Source of the DNA: Siphonodentalium dalli
Taxonomy: Eukaryota; Mollusca; Scaphopoda; Gadilida; Siphonodentaliidae
DNA length: 64,000 nucleotides
NCBI GenBank assembly: GCA_032622095.1
Contig: CP136064.1
Coordinates: 260,629,863 to 260,693,862 of the forward strand
Reading direction: 5' to 3'
This document shows positions 23,109-37,000 of the stretch, in pieces. A program made the translations under genes and the position numbers. Numbering within the stretch: the first letter of the stretch is position 1; each line of letters opens with the position of its first letter. Under the pieces are notes generated by a model that saw only the letters and a program-made list of their open reading frames with translations, was not told the DNA's origin and did not search any database.

Positions 23109-24120
23109 TATGTCGAGAAGTGCATCAGTTATAATTTAATTTATAAATTAAGATCGAGATAACAAAAGCACTGAGCGGACACCAAACTGACCTGACAGAA
23201 AATATGTATGATTGACAATCAACAACCAAAACAAAAATATGCCTTGAATTTTAAAATTGAAAAGTCTTTTTGGCAGAAGCAGGATTAATTTGATATAAAT
23301 AAAATCAACACATTGGTATTTCAATTATTCTTGATATCGCATACTATTATGACTGATAGAACAGTTTCGTGAGATGTCTTATACAAACTGAACGCAATGG
23401 GCAAAAAAAAAAAAATTGAACTTTTTATATTATTTTTTGGCATTTTTGGTAAAAAAAAGTTGTTTGCAGGTTTGTAAACCAACTAATTAACTGTGCAGTT
23501 ATCTCATAAAAGAATTATTTCAATTCAATTCATTTATTCTGTGTTCTTTGATTTGCTGAAAAAATAAAGCATGGGTTCGTGAAAATATAAGGCATGCTCT
23601 AGCAATCAAAGAAATTAATTAGTGATATCCTGTTCATAAGTTTGATGAAAAAAATAATGCATGCACTCAGCTGATGCACTGCAGAAAATTACTGTCATTG
23701 ATGCAAAATAAAATACGAAGACTGCACAAAGGCAAATCATGTTAAAGCCACATCAGATCTCCATGGCAACCAACTATGTTGATGAATTGCTGTCAATTCT
23801 TTGTGCTAGACGCAGTCAATGACAATTGTTCTTGATAAATGAACAGACATTCAGCAGTAACATAATTTGCTTTCTATTTGATATCAGAACTACACTTGCT
23901 CATTGTAAGATTAATTGAACAATTGGGAAAACATTCTGATATATATTCTGAGATTGGCAATTAACCCATTACATGGATTCTTTCAGCCAGATATAAAAAT
24001 ATATATTAGAATGGTCTGTCATTCATTTGGAGCGGTGTCCAGAAAAAAATTAGCAGAGGACAGGCAGATGAAAAGATAATACAAATACAGAAGGATTCCA
24101 ATTCATTGATCAGAACTACT
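23109..24120. other. No feature seen
   Basis: About 1 kb of AT-rich, apparently single-copy sequence downstream of the arrestin gene. No exon, hairpin element or tandem repeat recognised. A polyadenylation site for the gene could lie between here and 24976, but I cannot place one. Confidence 0.4.
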
Positions 24121-24224
24121 CGTAAATGAGTGTTTAGTATAGAGAAGGTTAAATAACCCTTTAATGAGTGTTTAGTATAGAGAAGGGTAACCGTTAAATG
24201 AGTGTTTAGTATAGAGAACGTTAA
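24121..24224. repeat. Triplicated MITE end
   Basis: 'aatgagtgtttagtatagag' followed by a GTTAA-like end occurs three times about 35 bp apart. It resembles the right terminus of family f ('atttagtatagaaagggtta'). Confidence 0.6.
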
Positions 24225-24347
24225 CCCTTGTAAACCAGTGCATTCTCTTATATATGCGAGGCTCCCTATGGGAGACTCACAATATAAGAGAATGCACTGG
24301 CACAGGATATTTAATGCTGCACCAGCGCAGCTCCTGTCATGACAGTG
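24225..24347. mobile_element. TTAA-flanked MITE, family b, partial
   Basis: It begins CCCTTGTAAACCAGTGCATT and ends CTCCTGTCATGACAGTG before TTAA. One cassette with the 'gaggctccctatgggagac' loop; the other terminal region is lost. Confidence 0.6.
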
Positions 24348-24439
24348 TTAAGCACTCACAAAATAATTCTGATTCAGTCACATGATTATAAGATAGAGAA
24401 ATTAGAGTAAGATTCCATCAGCAAGAAAACAAACATGCT

Positions 24440-24905
24440 TCTCCTGACCTATGACCTCTGACATCAGTAACATGATTAAAACATGAAGAAATTCCACTTA
24501 GGATTATAGTTAAATCAACATGTTAAACAAGCCTCAGGTGGTTTGGTTGATAGTCCCAGCTATCTATACAAGGATATTACATGTTTCTTCTGACCTATGA
24601 CCGCTGACATCAGTCACATGATTAAAACATGAAGAAATTCCACTTAGGATTATAGTTAAATCAACATGTTAAACAAGACTCAGGTGGTTTGGTTGATAGT
24701 CCCAGCTATCTATACAAGGATATTACATGTTTCTTCTGACCTATGACATCAGTCACATGATGTCAGCGGTTTCTTCTGACCTATGACCTCTGACATCAGT
24801 CACATGATTAAAACATGAAAAAATTAGGATTACAGTGAAGATGAAACATGTGAAACAACAGACTCAGTTGATTTGGTTGATAGTCCCAGCTATCTATACA
24901 AGGCT
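24440..24905. repeat. 146 bp tandem repeat abutting the arrestin 3' end
   Basis: 'gacctatgacctctgacatc' begins near 24446, 24592 and 24738 (146 bp apart), with a partial fourth near 24778. Each unit has 'ttggttgatagtcccagcta'. It ends about 70 bp past the arrestin stop codon on the sense strand, so it probably lies in the 3' UTR. Confidence 0.8.
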
Positions 24906-24976
24906 GAGTGTAACATTGAGCATCAAAGTGTCCATATCAACACATTCAGAACAAAACATTGACAAACGTCAAGTCG

Positions 24977-25076
24977 TCATGCTTCCGTATCATCCTCGTC
25001 CTGCCCTTTCAGACGAAGTCTCGCGAAATCCTCAAATATAAAATCATCATCTTTATGTACATGAAACTGATCACCA
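24977..25076 (-). CDS. ARRB: Beta-arrestin terminal coding exon
   Basis: Acceptor 'attttctttttcag' at 25077-25090. The 100 nt complete a split Ser codon, then encode [32 protein letters not shown] and TGA (24977-24979). This is the C-tail with the AP2 motif; in the basal state the conserved Phe and Arg of this tail anchor to the N-domain and polar core. No further coding exon follows. Confidence 0.96.
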
Positions 25077-28000
25077 CTGAAAAAGAAAATATAATTGATG
25101 AAGTGTTTATCAAAGTTTTAACCCTTTGAATGCCAGGGGCCGATCTCATCGGCCCTAAACCTACAAAATAAGTCTGTTAACCCTTTACCCAACAAACCGG
25201 CCAAATAAAGCTTCAACAGCCTAAAATATCTTCGGTCTGTCTCAATAGAACCATACAAATATGGATATCATTGGAACCGGCTCCTTGACCACATTGTGAT
25301 AGTTACAGTTATGCCCTGTGCCAAAGCATTCTCTTATATATGCGAGTCGACCATAGGTCGCCTCGCATATATAAGAGATTGCATTTTTTCTTACATTCTT
25401 TAACAATTTTATAATTTTTAATGTGTTAAACCAATGCATTCTCTTATATATGCGAGGCGACATATGGTCGACTCGCATATATAAGAGAATGCATTGGCAC
25501 AGGGCCGTTCTGTTGGGTAAAGGGTTAAAGAATATAAGAATAAATTATTAAAATTGTAAAAAATTGTAAAAAAAAAAAAAAAAAAAAATGTTAGGCCAAT
25601 GCATTCTCTTATATATGCGAGGCGACCTATGGTTGACTCGCATATATAAGAGAATGCATTGGCACAGGGTATATGGGTTAATCGGACCTGGCACTCAAAG
25701 GGTTAAACAACAAAAACGATGGGTGACTCGTATATATAATGAATGTATTAGCACAGGGTTTTCGCCAAGCCTTGAAATAGTGAGCCTGTCATTTGCAGAA
25801 TGAGTTTCCCAGAGTGTGAATTTAGTGATGCTATCCCGCACAGTGGGCTAGCATCACCAAATTCACCCTCTGGGAACCTCATTCTGTTAAGGCCTATGCA
25901 GAATGAGGTCCCCAGAGGGTGAATTTGGTGATGCTAGCCCGCTGTGCGGGATAGTATCACTAAATTCGCCCTCTGAGGACCTCATTCTGCAAATGACAGG
26001 CTCACTATTTCAAGGCTTGGTAATGTAATTGATGAAGTGTTTATCAAAGTTTTAACCCTTTGAGTGCCAGGGGCCGATCTCATCGCCCTAAACCTACAAA
26101 ATAAGTATGTTAAGAATATAAGAATGAATTATTAAAATTGTAAAAAAACAAAACAAAACAAAAATTGTTAAGCCAATTCATTCTCTTATATATGCGAGGC
26201 GACCTATGGTCGACTCATATATATAAGAGAATGCATTGGCACAGGGTATATGGGTTGATACAAAAATCGGACCTGGCACTCAAAGGGTTAATTAAACAAC
26301 AAAAACGATTTGCAAATTGTGGTATGTGCTTATATGTTGAACGTATTGATTTATATCATTACTAGTGTGTCTAAAGCTTATATATTGAATGTATTGATTT
26401 ATACCATTGTGTTTAACCTTTTCATGGCAGGAGCTGTGCTGGTGCATCATTAAATATCCTGTAACAGTGCATTCTTTTATATATGTGAGTCTTCCATAGG
26501 GAGCCTCGTATATATAAGAGAATGCATGGCTTACAACGTCAAGGTAAATAATGTTAGGCCAATGTATTCTCTTAAATATGCAAGTCTCCCTATGGGTGAC
26601 TCGTATATATAATGAATGTATTAGCACAGGGTTTTCGCAAAGTTTCAGGAAGCTCCAGTCATGGAAGGTTTAAATAATTTCTTTGAATAATAGACATGCT
26701 TTTTTATATATGAGAAAGATACTATCCATGATGAAGGTAAGAATGAGGGTCACGTTAGGTGTTGACCTGTTCGTGCCCTCTGGATGTTTAATCCACGGTA
26801 AGAATGAAGGTCACGTTAGGTGTTGACCTGTTCGTGCCCTCTGGATGTTTAATCCACGGTAAGAATGAAGGTCACATTAGGTGTTGACCTGTTCGTGCCC
26901 TCTGGATGTTTAATCCACGGTAAGAATGAAGGTCACGTTAGGTGTTGACCTGTTCGTGCCCTCTGGATGTTTAATCCAAAGTTGGAATATCCAGTCAAGC
27001 TTTATTCGCGCCAACTATATTGATCATCGTCTGTGTGAATTTTTATCACTTTTAGACATGGTTTGCTGTTAGTTAGAACATCTAAAAAGTGTTTTGTTGT
27101 GTACATTATTGCTTTTGTGTAGAGGTCCAGATATGCCTATTCAATGGTTGGTTGTCCGTATTCGATTGCTGATTGTGAATATCACATGAGGAGCTTAAAT
27201 CAAGTGAAATCAACTGCATTAAAGGCTCACTTAATTTTCGAATCTCTAGATCACATTAGATACAACATACAGTAATGCCCTAAGTAATCGACCTCTTAAC
27301 CAAAGCAGAATTATGGGTAACTTTTCAGGATTTAGTCGGAAATATGGCTTGTTGCCATTCATTGGAAAGCTCTCGCCGAGAGCTTTCCGATGAATGGCAA
27401 CAAGCCATATTTCCGACTAAATCCTGAAAAGTTACCCATAATTCTGCTTTGGTTAAGAGGTCGATTACTTAGGGCATAATGTATGTCATATTAGGAAGCT
27501 TCAAAACATATCTGGTCAATAATCTGTGTTTTTGTCAAGGTAACGACATGTGTTCTATGCTTAATTTAGATCTAGTCTGAACTCCCAGTCTATTATTCTC
27601 TATGGAAGGGGAACAACTTTATCTCTTAGTTGTGAATTTTGATGCATTCTGGGGTAAATAACGGGAGAAGTCTCGGTGTGAATCTGAGAATCTCTGTCAC
27701 TTGGTGGACACTCCTAGACCACAGGTGTTCTGTATTCTGGTAGAATATATATATATTTTTGGTTCCTCTTCCAAATGGTATATAATATGGAATATGTGGT
27801 ATATAATGTGATCTTGGCATCGAAAATTATATTTGTATAAAACAAACTATCATAAATAAATTAATTTATTGAAGTTCAATGAAGAATTATTTCAGTAGGG
27901 GCAGTTCGGTGATTTGTGGAGGATGATTACGCATGAGGAGTATTCGTATAATATTTTGGATGGCTTAAGCATGGACTGCTAAGGTATTGTGGAGAGACGG

Positions 28001-31000
28001 TAGATATAGCGATCATTCTACGTTCAGCTTCAAAAGTGTGTGCAGCACCCTCCCACCCACCCATGATTATTTGAAAGTGAAAGATTTGTTTATTAATATT
28101 GCAGTCTGAATGTCAATCAATTTCTTGTATGGATTAATATGCATATATATCAGAGAGTAATCATGATAAAATATGGGATATTCCTGATACATAATTATGT
28201 ATATTGTACATGTATTATATATATTGTAATATGTTGCATGATATGCACACTGAAGCTAAATATGTTTACCTGTCTTTCCAGATTAAAACTAAGTTGCTAG
28301 AATTCGTAGTTGTTATTTTATATTAAAATAATTTATGTTTGTACGGGTGAAACGAGTTAAAACAAAAGTTAGAAAACTTAACAAGCAACTTTCGAGAACT
28401 TTTTCCAAACAACACTATGTTAAAACAGTTAGACATCCCTTGCTAAACCTCTTACTTGTATCCATGATGATATCGAGTGCATTATAAAATCAATTGTTGT
28501 ATAAAAGTAGCCTCCAAAGTTCAATAGAATATCAACACGAATCAGAACGTTATAAGTTATTGTGGTGGATTGACGGTAACATGGTGTGACATTGACAGCT
28601 TGGAGCCTATGTTCAACCGAGTCATGAAAATAACGAATATGTTCTGCTGATAGTTCTGGTCATTCATAGAAATTTGACATTCAATTCCGAAGAATGGTCA
28701 AGAGAAAATGTCAAAATCTCCTATCACTCTCTCCATAACACTGTTCAATGTAAATGATGTCATGAAAAAGCAGGCAAAGGAGAGGCGATGAAATGGTTTC
28801 CCTATGTTAATGGCTCTAAATGTAAACATGGGATATGCTGCAGGGCTCTCTGACCAATCAAAGACACTGTTTCTTACTGGAAGTGGAACATTTATCTTTA
28901 ATTTTTAGACTACGAAAGAAATTAACCACCAGTTCCCATGTGTCAACCTACCTTGTTTCTAACTGTATGAGATTTGTGTCAATGGGTGTGTCATAGTTTT
29001 CTCCACTAGGTGGAGCTGCACTAGATGGTCTGGATGGAGGCGGTGAGTCTAATGGCTTAGGATGGGTTAATGTGAATGGAAGTTCCACTGCCAAATCCCT
29101 GAAAAAACGAAAAGCAAAAATGATTAAGTTCGGAGAGTATTGTTTTGGCACACTGCCAAAACCCAACATGATGAATAATCATGTAGTCTATTAGTCGTTA
29201 ATGTCTGACCATGTCCGGTGATGTCTGGGATCTTTGTGGTTAATGGAATATGATGGCTAAAAATGACAGCCAATGCAGTTAGTTGGTTAATGACCAAATT
29301 AATACAGAGTGTGTGACATTGTTGCTCTATCGGAGTCATGGAAGAAACACTAGATGTATGTAAATATAAGATATTATGATTTGTTCAAGATGCATAAGTA
29401 TCAGTTCACATAGTTGCATGGCTTACAAGGCAGTGAAATATCCAGGGATTTTTTGGGGACACCTGTTTTTGGGCAATATTCCGAAAGCATATCCTGAAGG
29501 CCTGAGCGGAGAAAGGTTTGGGAGGATGTGACCCCCTGCTGATGGTGGGGGTTACGTTCTTCCCCCTGGAAATTTTTTTGAAATTCATTGCATTGAGAGC
29601 TAATCTAGGGCTCTTCGAGTCAGTATTTTAAATTTTACTGAGAGGTCAATTTGATCAAGTTTCTCAACCATAACATTGGAAATTTTTTATATATGTATGG
29701 ATTGGAAATGCTTATAAGTTATTGTCAGATATCTGTTGGTTCAATGGATTATGCTTATCCTGCTTGAAATGAGACTTACCATTATCACTCTAATTCATAT
29801 AATAGGCTATTTTCTAAAATTCAAGTGAGAGACACATACATAATATACTAGTACAAAACTATTGTCTATTAAGTTAGTAATTACTATTAGTACTAATCTC
29901 TATGTTAATTTTTCATATGGTGTTATGAGATCCCACCTGATAACCAGGTTTATTTGATCAATTTGTCACTGTTCCTGTACTGTTTTTGATTGAAATTCTG
30001 AAGTCTGAAGGCTGAATGGTAACAAACCTGAACTGAAACTATTTGAAGTTTTCACAGATGAAAGCTAGATAAAGCCAAACATACTTTACAGTATGATTCC
30101 AACTGTTAAACTTAAATCTTTTTGTAATATAAAATTTCTGATGTCAATATATATAAATGTTTTGCATCTTTTTATGATATGAATTGGGACCTAAATTGAA
30201 AAAAAATAAACTTAAATCTTTTATGTCAATATATATAAATATATAAATAATTTGCATCTTGTTATGATATGAATTGGGACCTAATTTTTTTTTTTGGGGC
30301 GCCTGGAGTATGGGCGCCCAAACCGGTAAACGGTATGAATGTCAAAGTAAATATTGTGAGGCCCATGTATTTTCTTATATATCCGAGGCTCCCTATGGGA
30401 GACTAACATATATAAGAGAATGGGTTTTCGCAGTTTCAGGAAGCTCCAGTCATGGAAGGGTTAATAGAAATTCATCTGCACTTGTATTATTATTTCCTCT
30501 CTCTGTCATCTGCTTACATTTCCTCAACACCCCTCCAGATGAATAATAGACCATTCCGATGTATACTTTTATGACTGAATGGGTGAATCCATTTAGTAAA
30601 GAAGGGGTTAAACAGGGTTGAGGAGGATCACGTCAATCATCATTTAGAAGCAATAAATGAAGCAATTCTGCCTCGATGGCTGAGAAAATGAGCAATATGG
30701 TCGGTGAAAACACATCAATAGCTGTTAATTAATCCCTCTCTGTACGGTGACAGGATGCTGAAGGAACATCGACTCCTGTCTACTCTAATCTTCTGTGTGA
30801 ATATTGACTAAAAGCTGACCATGTACAGTAATGCCCAAAGTAATCGACCTCTTAACCACAGCAGAATTATGGGTAACTTTTCAGGATTTAGTCGGAAATA
30901 TGGCTTGTTGCCATTTATCGGCGGAAATATGGCTTGTTGCCATTTATCGGAAAGCTTTCAGATGAATGGCAACAAGCCATATTTCCGACTAAATCCTGAA

Positions 31001-34000
31001 AAGTTACCCATAATTCTGCTGTGGTTAAGAGGTCGATTACTTAGGGCTTTACTGTAAAACTTAATAATGATGCTTCAAGGTCTTCATGAGATGAACAATG
31101 ACATCCATTTTTCGCATAACCAAGTTTATTATATTTAATGAGATGCGATATATCGAGATTATTACTTGGTTAGTTTGATATCAGCTGAGATATCAGCCTG
31201 AGGTATCTTCATATCGTCATGATAGCAAAGGTCCATAAGATTTAAGGACGCACGGACTCAGTATGAGTGTCCATTGCTTCAAATTTGCTTACTTAAGTGA
31301 GCGTGAACAAATTCTCATATCTCATCGAAATGGCCATGTATCGATCTGAATGGAACATTGAGATGTCTCTCAACTCAAATAAAGCTTGAAATTCAGTTCC
31401 GATTTTCACCCATGTCAGGGTTTGAACCAGTGCCAACCTCGTCAAGCCCACACTGTGATGATTGTATCCACATCCTAACCACCTTGGCTACGGGGACATC
31501 CTTAAAAGGCAGCCTATTCACCAAGAGTTTGGAAGAGTACCAGTCTGAACATGGGTTCGAATATTGACATAGAACGGATCTAACATTATATTAGAACAGC
31601 ACAATGCACTTCCTCCGAAATTATATCTGTGGCCATGCGATTAGTGATACTGGTGTATATATATAATATTCAGGGTTCGCGCTGCCACTTGCCAAATTTG
31701 CCAATGGCAAAAATAATTCACATTTGGCAAAAAATATTTTCATTTGGCAAGTCACTTGTTAATTCCTCAAGAATGTTGAAAAATATTGGTCAATCAATAC
31801 CATTCATTTCAGGAAACTCTTACAACATATTTATATTGGTGGAGTTGTATGAGGTTTAGGAAAAGTTAACACCTCTATTAAGATGCAGTGAATCTCATAG
31901 CATTAGTACTGGTGGTTGGAGGGATTACTACTATTTAGTGTGGTGGTGGTGTTTACATAGCTAATCCTCTTGTGATATGCCCTTCTGGTGCAGCAGAGTA
32001 CCATTGTATTGTTCGGTGATTGGCTTATTGTTGTATGATAAACCACAATCGAGATTGCGAGTTACTAATTATTAACTAACTGCTTTTCTATCGATATCAA
32101 AAGTCGTCCAAACCGCGAGTGTCCAATCATAAGACTTGAGGTACTATCAGGATAGCATTTGGCAAATGCTAAAATTGTTTGGCAAAAAATATTTTCATTT
32201 GGCAAATTATTTGGCAAAAGTAATTTTCAGTCCAGCGCGGACACTGATAATATTTATAGAGGCACGGACTCAGTATGAATGTTCATTTCTTCAAATTGGC
32301 TTTCTTCCGTGAGCATGAACCAGTTCTCATTTCTTATTGTAATGGCCATGTATCGACTTATTAAAGTCATAGAAATTACCACATTTTACCAGTTTTTCTT
32401 CAAATTGTTTTGCATGAAGAAAGCAAGGCAGAATGTAATGAAGTACAGTAATGCTCTAATTAATCGACCAATTAATTAATTGTATTATCAACTTATTCGG
32501 TGTAATAAACTGTGAACATGTTGTTTTCGTTGAGATATCGACTTGTGTTCTGTGGTCATTTCATTTTATTCAATGGAAGGGGAATAACACTATATCTAAG
32601 TTATAGAGTTATTCCCCTTCAATTGAAAATATATTTTTAGTTTGAATTCTGTTGCATTCTGGGAGCCATAATTGGGGAAATCTTTCTATGATTTTAGCTG
32701 TTTCTCTATGGGCACCATCTGAGATGCAGATGTTTCAATTGGTGATGAATTATAGTATTTTAAACATATTTCATGGCATAGATTGTTATTAAAACCGTAT
32801 ATCAAGGCACTATAAAAAAATATAATCGGTGACTCAAAAATTAAACAGGCCTTTAATTTATACATCTTAGGCATTTTATTTTTAGTACTTTGTTTACGCA
32901 TTTTTTGGCTCAAAGCCAGGGGAGGAGGGAGGGAGAATATTAAGATAAAATACAGTAATGCCCTAAATAATAGACTCCTTAACCACAGAAGAATTATGGG
33001 TAATTTTTCAGGATTTAGTCGGAAATATGGCTTGTTGCCATTCATTGGAAAGCTCTCAGTCAGAGCTTCTGTTGAATGGTAACAAGCCATATTTCCGACT
33101 AAATCCTGAAAAATTACCCATAATTCTTCTGTGGTTAAGGAGTCTATTATTTAGGGCATTAATGTAGGCATAATTTTGTTCAGGTGTTTCTGCTAGCATG
33201 ATCGTTGATCAATTTTTATTGACAGATTTCAATACAGATATCAGCTGACAGTGCTGTATAATAATCTTGTCTAAAACCGAAGTCACAAGATAGCCTATGC
33301 TTTGTCAGAGTTCTACTTGCATGGGCAAATATTCTATTTTTTTTATTTGACAGTGTCTTTAAAGCAAGGTGTGGATATATGAAAAATTAAATTGGGTTTA
33401 AAATAAAAATGAATTTAACCATATGTGAAATTATACCAAATATCAACAATTAATACTGGTACAAGTTATCGCACATAAAGTAGGAAGATCAAACTTGTTT
33501 TTGAACTTGATCAAGAGATCGTTGATTAAATAATGAGTTGCAAATACAAAAAAAAAAAAAATCAGTTGATATTTGTTCATGTTATCATGCTAAGAAACTG
33601 ATAAAAACTAACTATTACTGCTGTTATACATTATGCCCTAAATAATCGACTCCTTAACCACAGCAGAATTATGGGTAACTTTTCAGGATTTAGTCATAAA
33701 CATGGCTTGTTGCCATTCATCGGAAAGCTCTATTTATTTGTTTTCGGGTGTAAAAAATATTTGATTCGAGTCAAGGAACCCACCTATCAAAGCTCAGAGT
33801 TATTAGATATAAATTTTAAAAATAAATTATTATTCACAATCGAGACTTATTAGTGGCCCAGTAAAAAGTTGACGAGCCGACGGTTTCGGAAAAATTACGG
33901 ATGAACATCGATAAGTCTAAAATCAAGATGCTTTGTGTTGATATTAAGGCCAAATTTCATCGAACAACATGTTGATTAATTAACACGTTTCGGGCAATTT

Positions 34001-37000
34001 TATACTATAGTTGACAGTGGTTAGCATTATTTTGGGGCAATTAATCAATTCTGATAACTGAAGAGGCATTTCTATAAATGTTGTTGTTGTTGGAATCTGA
34101 TTATATGAGGACCATCAAATTGGATTAGGTACCTTTAAGCATCAGAGTTGTAACAGATGCACAGACATAATCACGGACGGACGCCCCACCAAACTTTATT
34201 TGCAGGGGATAATAACTGACTTAACAGCACAAACAATACAACCTACAGAGAGATTATTAGTCTGGTATTCCAATAAACATGCATGCATTTCATTGAAAAT
34301 GTTTATTGTTTCAGTTTGCATATTCATTTAGCCAATTTTAACATCAACGGCACCAAGACCATAAACAAAAAAAATGGTGCATGATTTTAAAATGAAAAAC
34401 AAAGTATGTCAGTTGAACCCCAGGGGGTTTATTTGTTAAGGGAGCTGTTCTGATTACAGATGTATCGCGATTCTTTCAGAAGAAACATATTGCGATATGT
34501 TTGAACAGTTCCGAGACTTGCATATATAAGAGAATACACAGGGCTTCGCAAAATTTCAGGAAACTCCAGTCATGTAAGGGTTAAAAGAGACTTTAGCAGC
34601 GAGATAAAACTGACATCCTGCCGACGCTGTATATAGAACAATAAATGGTTCTCTCACTCTACATTACAACCATATTTTAAATTTTATAGGAGTAACATCC
34701 TGGTGTGAAAGGCCTATGGTGGTTTGGAGCTGTTAAATTGTACCTGTAATAATTGCTTGTGTCATCTTCCTCCCCAGTTCAGGCCTTCAGGGATCAAAAT
34801 GGGTCCGTAAACACATTTATTACAAGCCTGTTACTACAATTACAGTGATCGTGTTGTTCCATATTTACAAATCTGTGTGGAACATACGTTCCATACGCAT
34901 CCCGTAGATGTCAAAAGACATGTCCCTCAACCATGAAGCCGGAACAATAAAATAAAGCATTATCACACATGACAAAACAAGCCCATTACAGTAATCGACA
35001 CCTTTAACCACAGTAGAATTATGGGTAACTTTTCAGGATTTAGTAGGAAATATGGCTTGTTGTCATTCATTGGAAAGCTCTCACAATTATGGGTAACTTT
35101 TCAGGATTTAGTCGGAAATATGGCTGAGAGCTTTCCAATGAATGCAACATGCCATATTTCCGACTAAATCCTGAAAAGTTACCCATAATTCTGCTGTGGT
35201 TAAGGGGTCGATTACTTAGAGCATTACTGTAGTTCCGTTTTTTTTTAATTCATGGATTCCAGGACGAGGTGGCATGTAATAAACACATAAAGACACATGT
35301 GTTAATGGGTCTGTTGGTATGGCGCATTCTCTTAGATATGCGAGTCTTCCATAGGAGCTTCACATAAAAAGAGAATGCACTGCTTACAAGATCAAGGTAA
35401 ATATTGTTAGGCCAATGCATTCTCTTATATATTTGAGGCACCCTATGGGTGACTCTCATATATAAGACAGACATATCCTACTCTTTGATATATATAGATA
35501 ACATACAGTGCTGATGCATGCTACATAACAGAATACTTCCAAGTCTCTGGTCATGTGAACGTAAATTCAGGAGATGTTTTCTCTGCTAGTGCCAGCAGTT
35601 TTTGTGGCAACATCAATGTGGCCGTCGTTATCGAGAGAACATTTCATTATTGGCTCACCACTCCAGAGCGTTATGGAATTTCATCATACTAAATAAAACA
35701 AGCAGTCGCAGACGGCGGTATCCCCCGTCTAATTGTGCAGTTGGGGAAGTGCATTCGCAATAATGTTTACATTCTCAGTATGCGCTAAACAAGAGGTGGG
35801 ATTTTGTCAAAAATCATGGCTTGCGAACTCATTTTAGGTACTGGTCATGGGAACTCATATACCAAATATCATTGAAATCCGTTGAGATGTGTGGAAATGA
35901 GCCCTGGGACGTCGTCTATTTGCTATTTGGTAAATTCAACAAAAATAATAAACAAAGTCCAATAACTCTGGTAAAAATATCTGGCTAGAACTGGCTTGCG
36001 AACTCATTCTAGGTAATGGTCAGGTGAACTCATATACCTTTGAAATCCGTTGAGATTTGTTCAAGTTATGACTCTTACAAGTTCGGGACGACGTCACGAC
36101 GGACAGACGGAACAGATAACTATATACCCCGCAAATTTTTAATTTGGCGGGGGATAACTATGTAAATACTCTAAGGAACGCCCTCTAAGGTGTTAATAGT
36201 CATAAGTGTATATAATTTGCTCATCCAATAAGACCATTATCCGATCAAAGGATATATATAGATATTATCTATGTCTGTGACTAATACTCACCCTGAACCA
36301 AACCCCATTATTAACTTGACTTTAACTTTGTAAGAGACGACGATGCCAAGATTTTCTTTTTGTGAGGGGTCTGAGTATCTGTAGAAAAAGAAAAAAATCA
36401 ATAATTAGAACCAATAATCGAAACATCATTAATGCCGTCTGACACCAACGAGTCTTACAAACCACTTGCTATCTTGTAGAAACCTGCTTGTGGCATTAAA
36501 AGCACAAATGCGTTTAGTATGTGACCAGAATGTCAATCAATTATTTAACTTGTGCGTTACACCTTGAGAAATCCTGGAAATCACTTCAGCAATGTTAAAT
36601 GAAGACAATGAAAATTTGCATGTTATGGATTTGCATGTTAGAGAATAGTTTGAAAGAAATAGGGAAGCTTAACCCTTTCAGTGCCAGGTCCAATTTTTGT
36701 ATCAACCCATATACCCTGTGCCAATGCATTCTCTTATATATGCGAGTCGACCATAGGTCACCTCGCATATATAAGAGAATGCACTGGCCTAACAATTTTT
36801 CATCTTTGAATTCTTGGTGATAGTTTTGAGTTATAACATGCCCCTAAGGTTTTATCCAGTTTGTTTTTAAATTCGCTATAGCATGCTTAAGCATACCCAA
36901 AAAAAATTCATCTAAATGTTTTTTTTTTTTAGGGACGATTTTACAGACCGTAAATTAGGACCGATGAGATCGGCCCCTGGCACTGAAAGGGTTAAAGATC

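Noticed and set aside
31415-31497. Functional tRNA gene
   Set aside because: A- and B-box matches are present, but the acceptor and T stems do not pair, so a SINE head or pseudogene is more likely.
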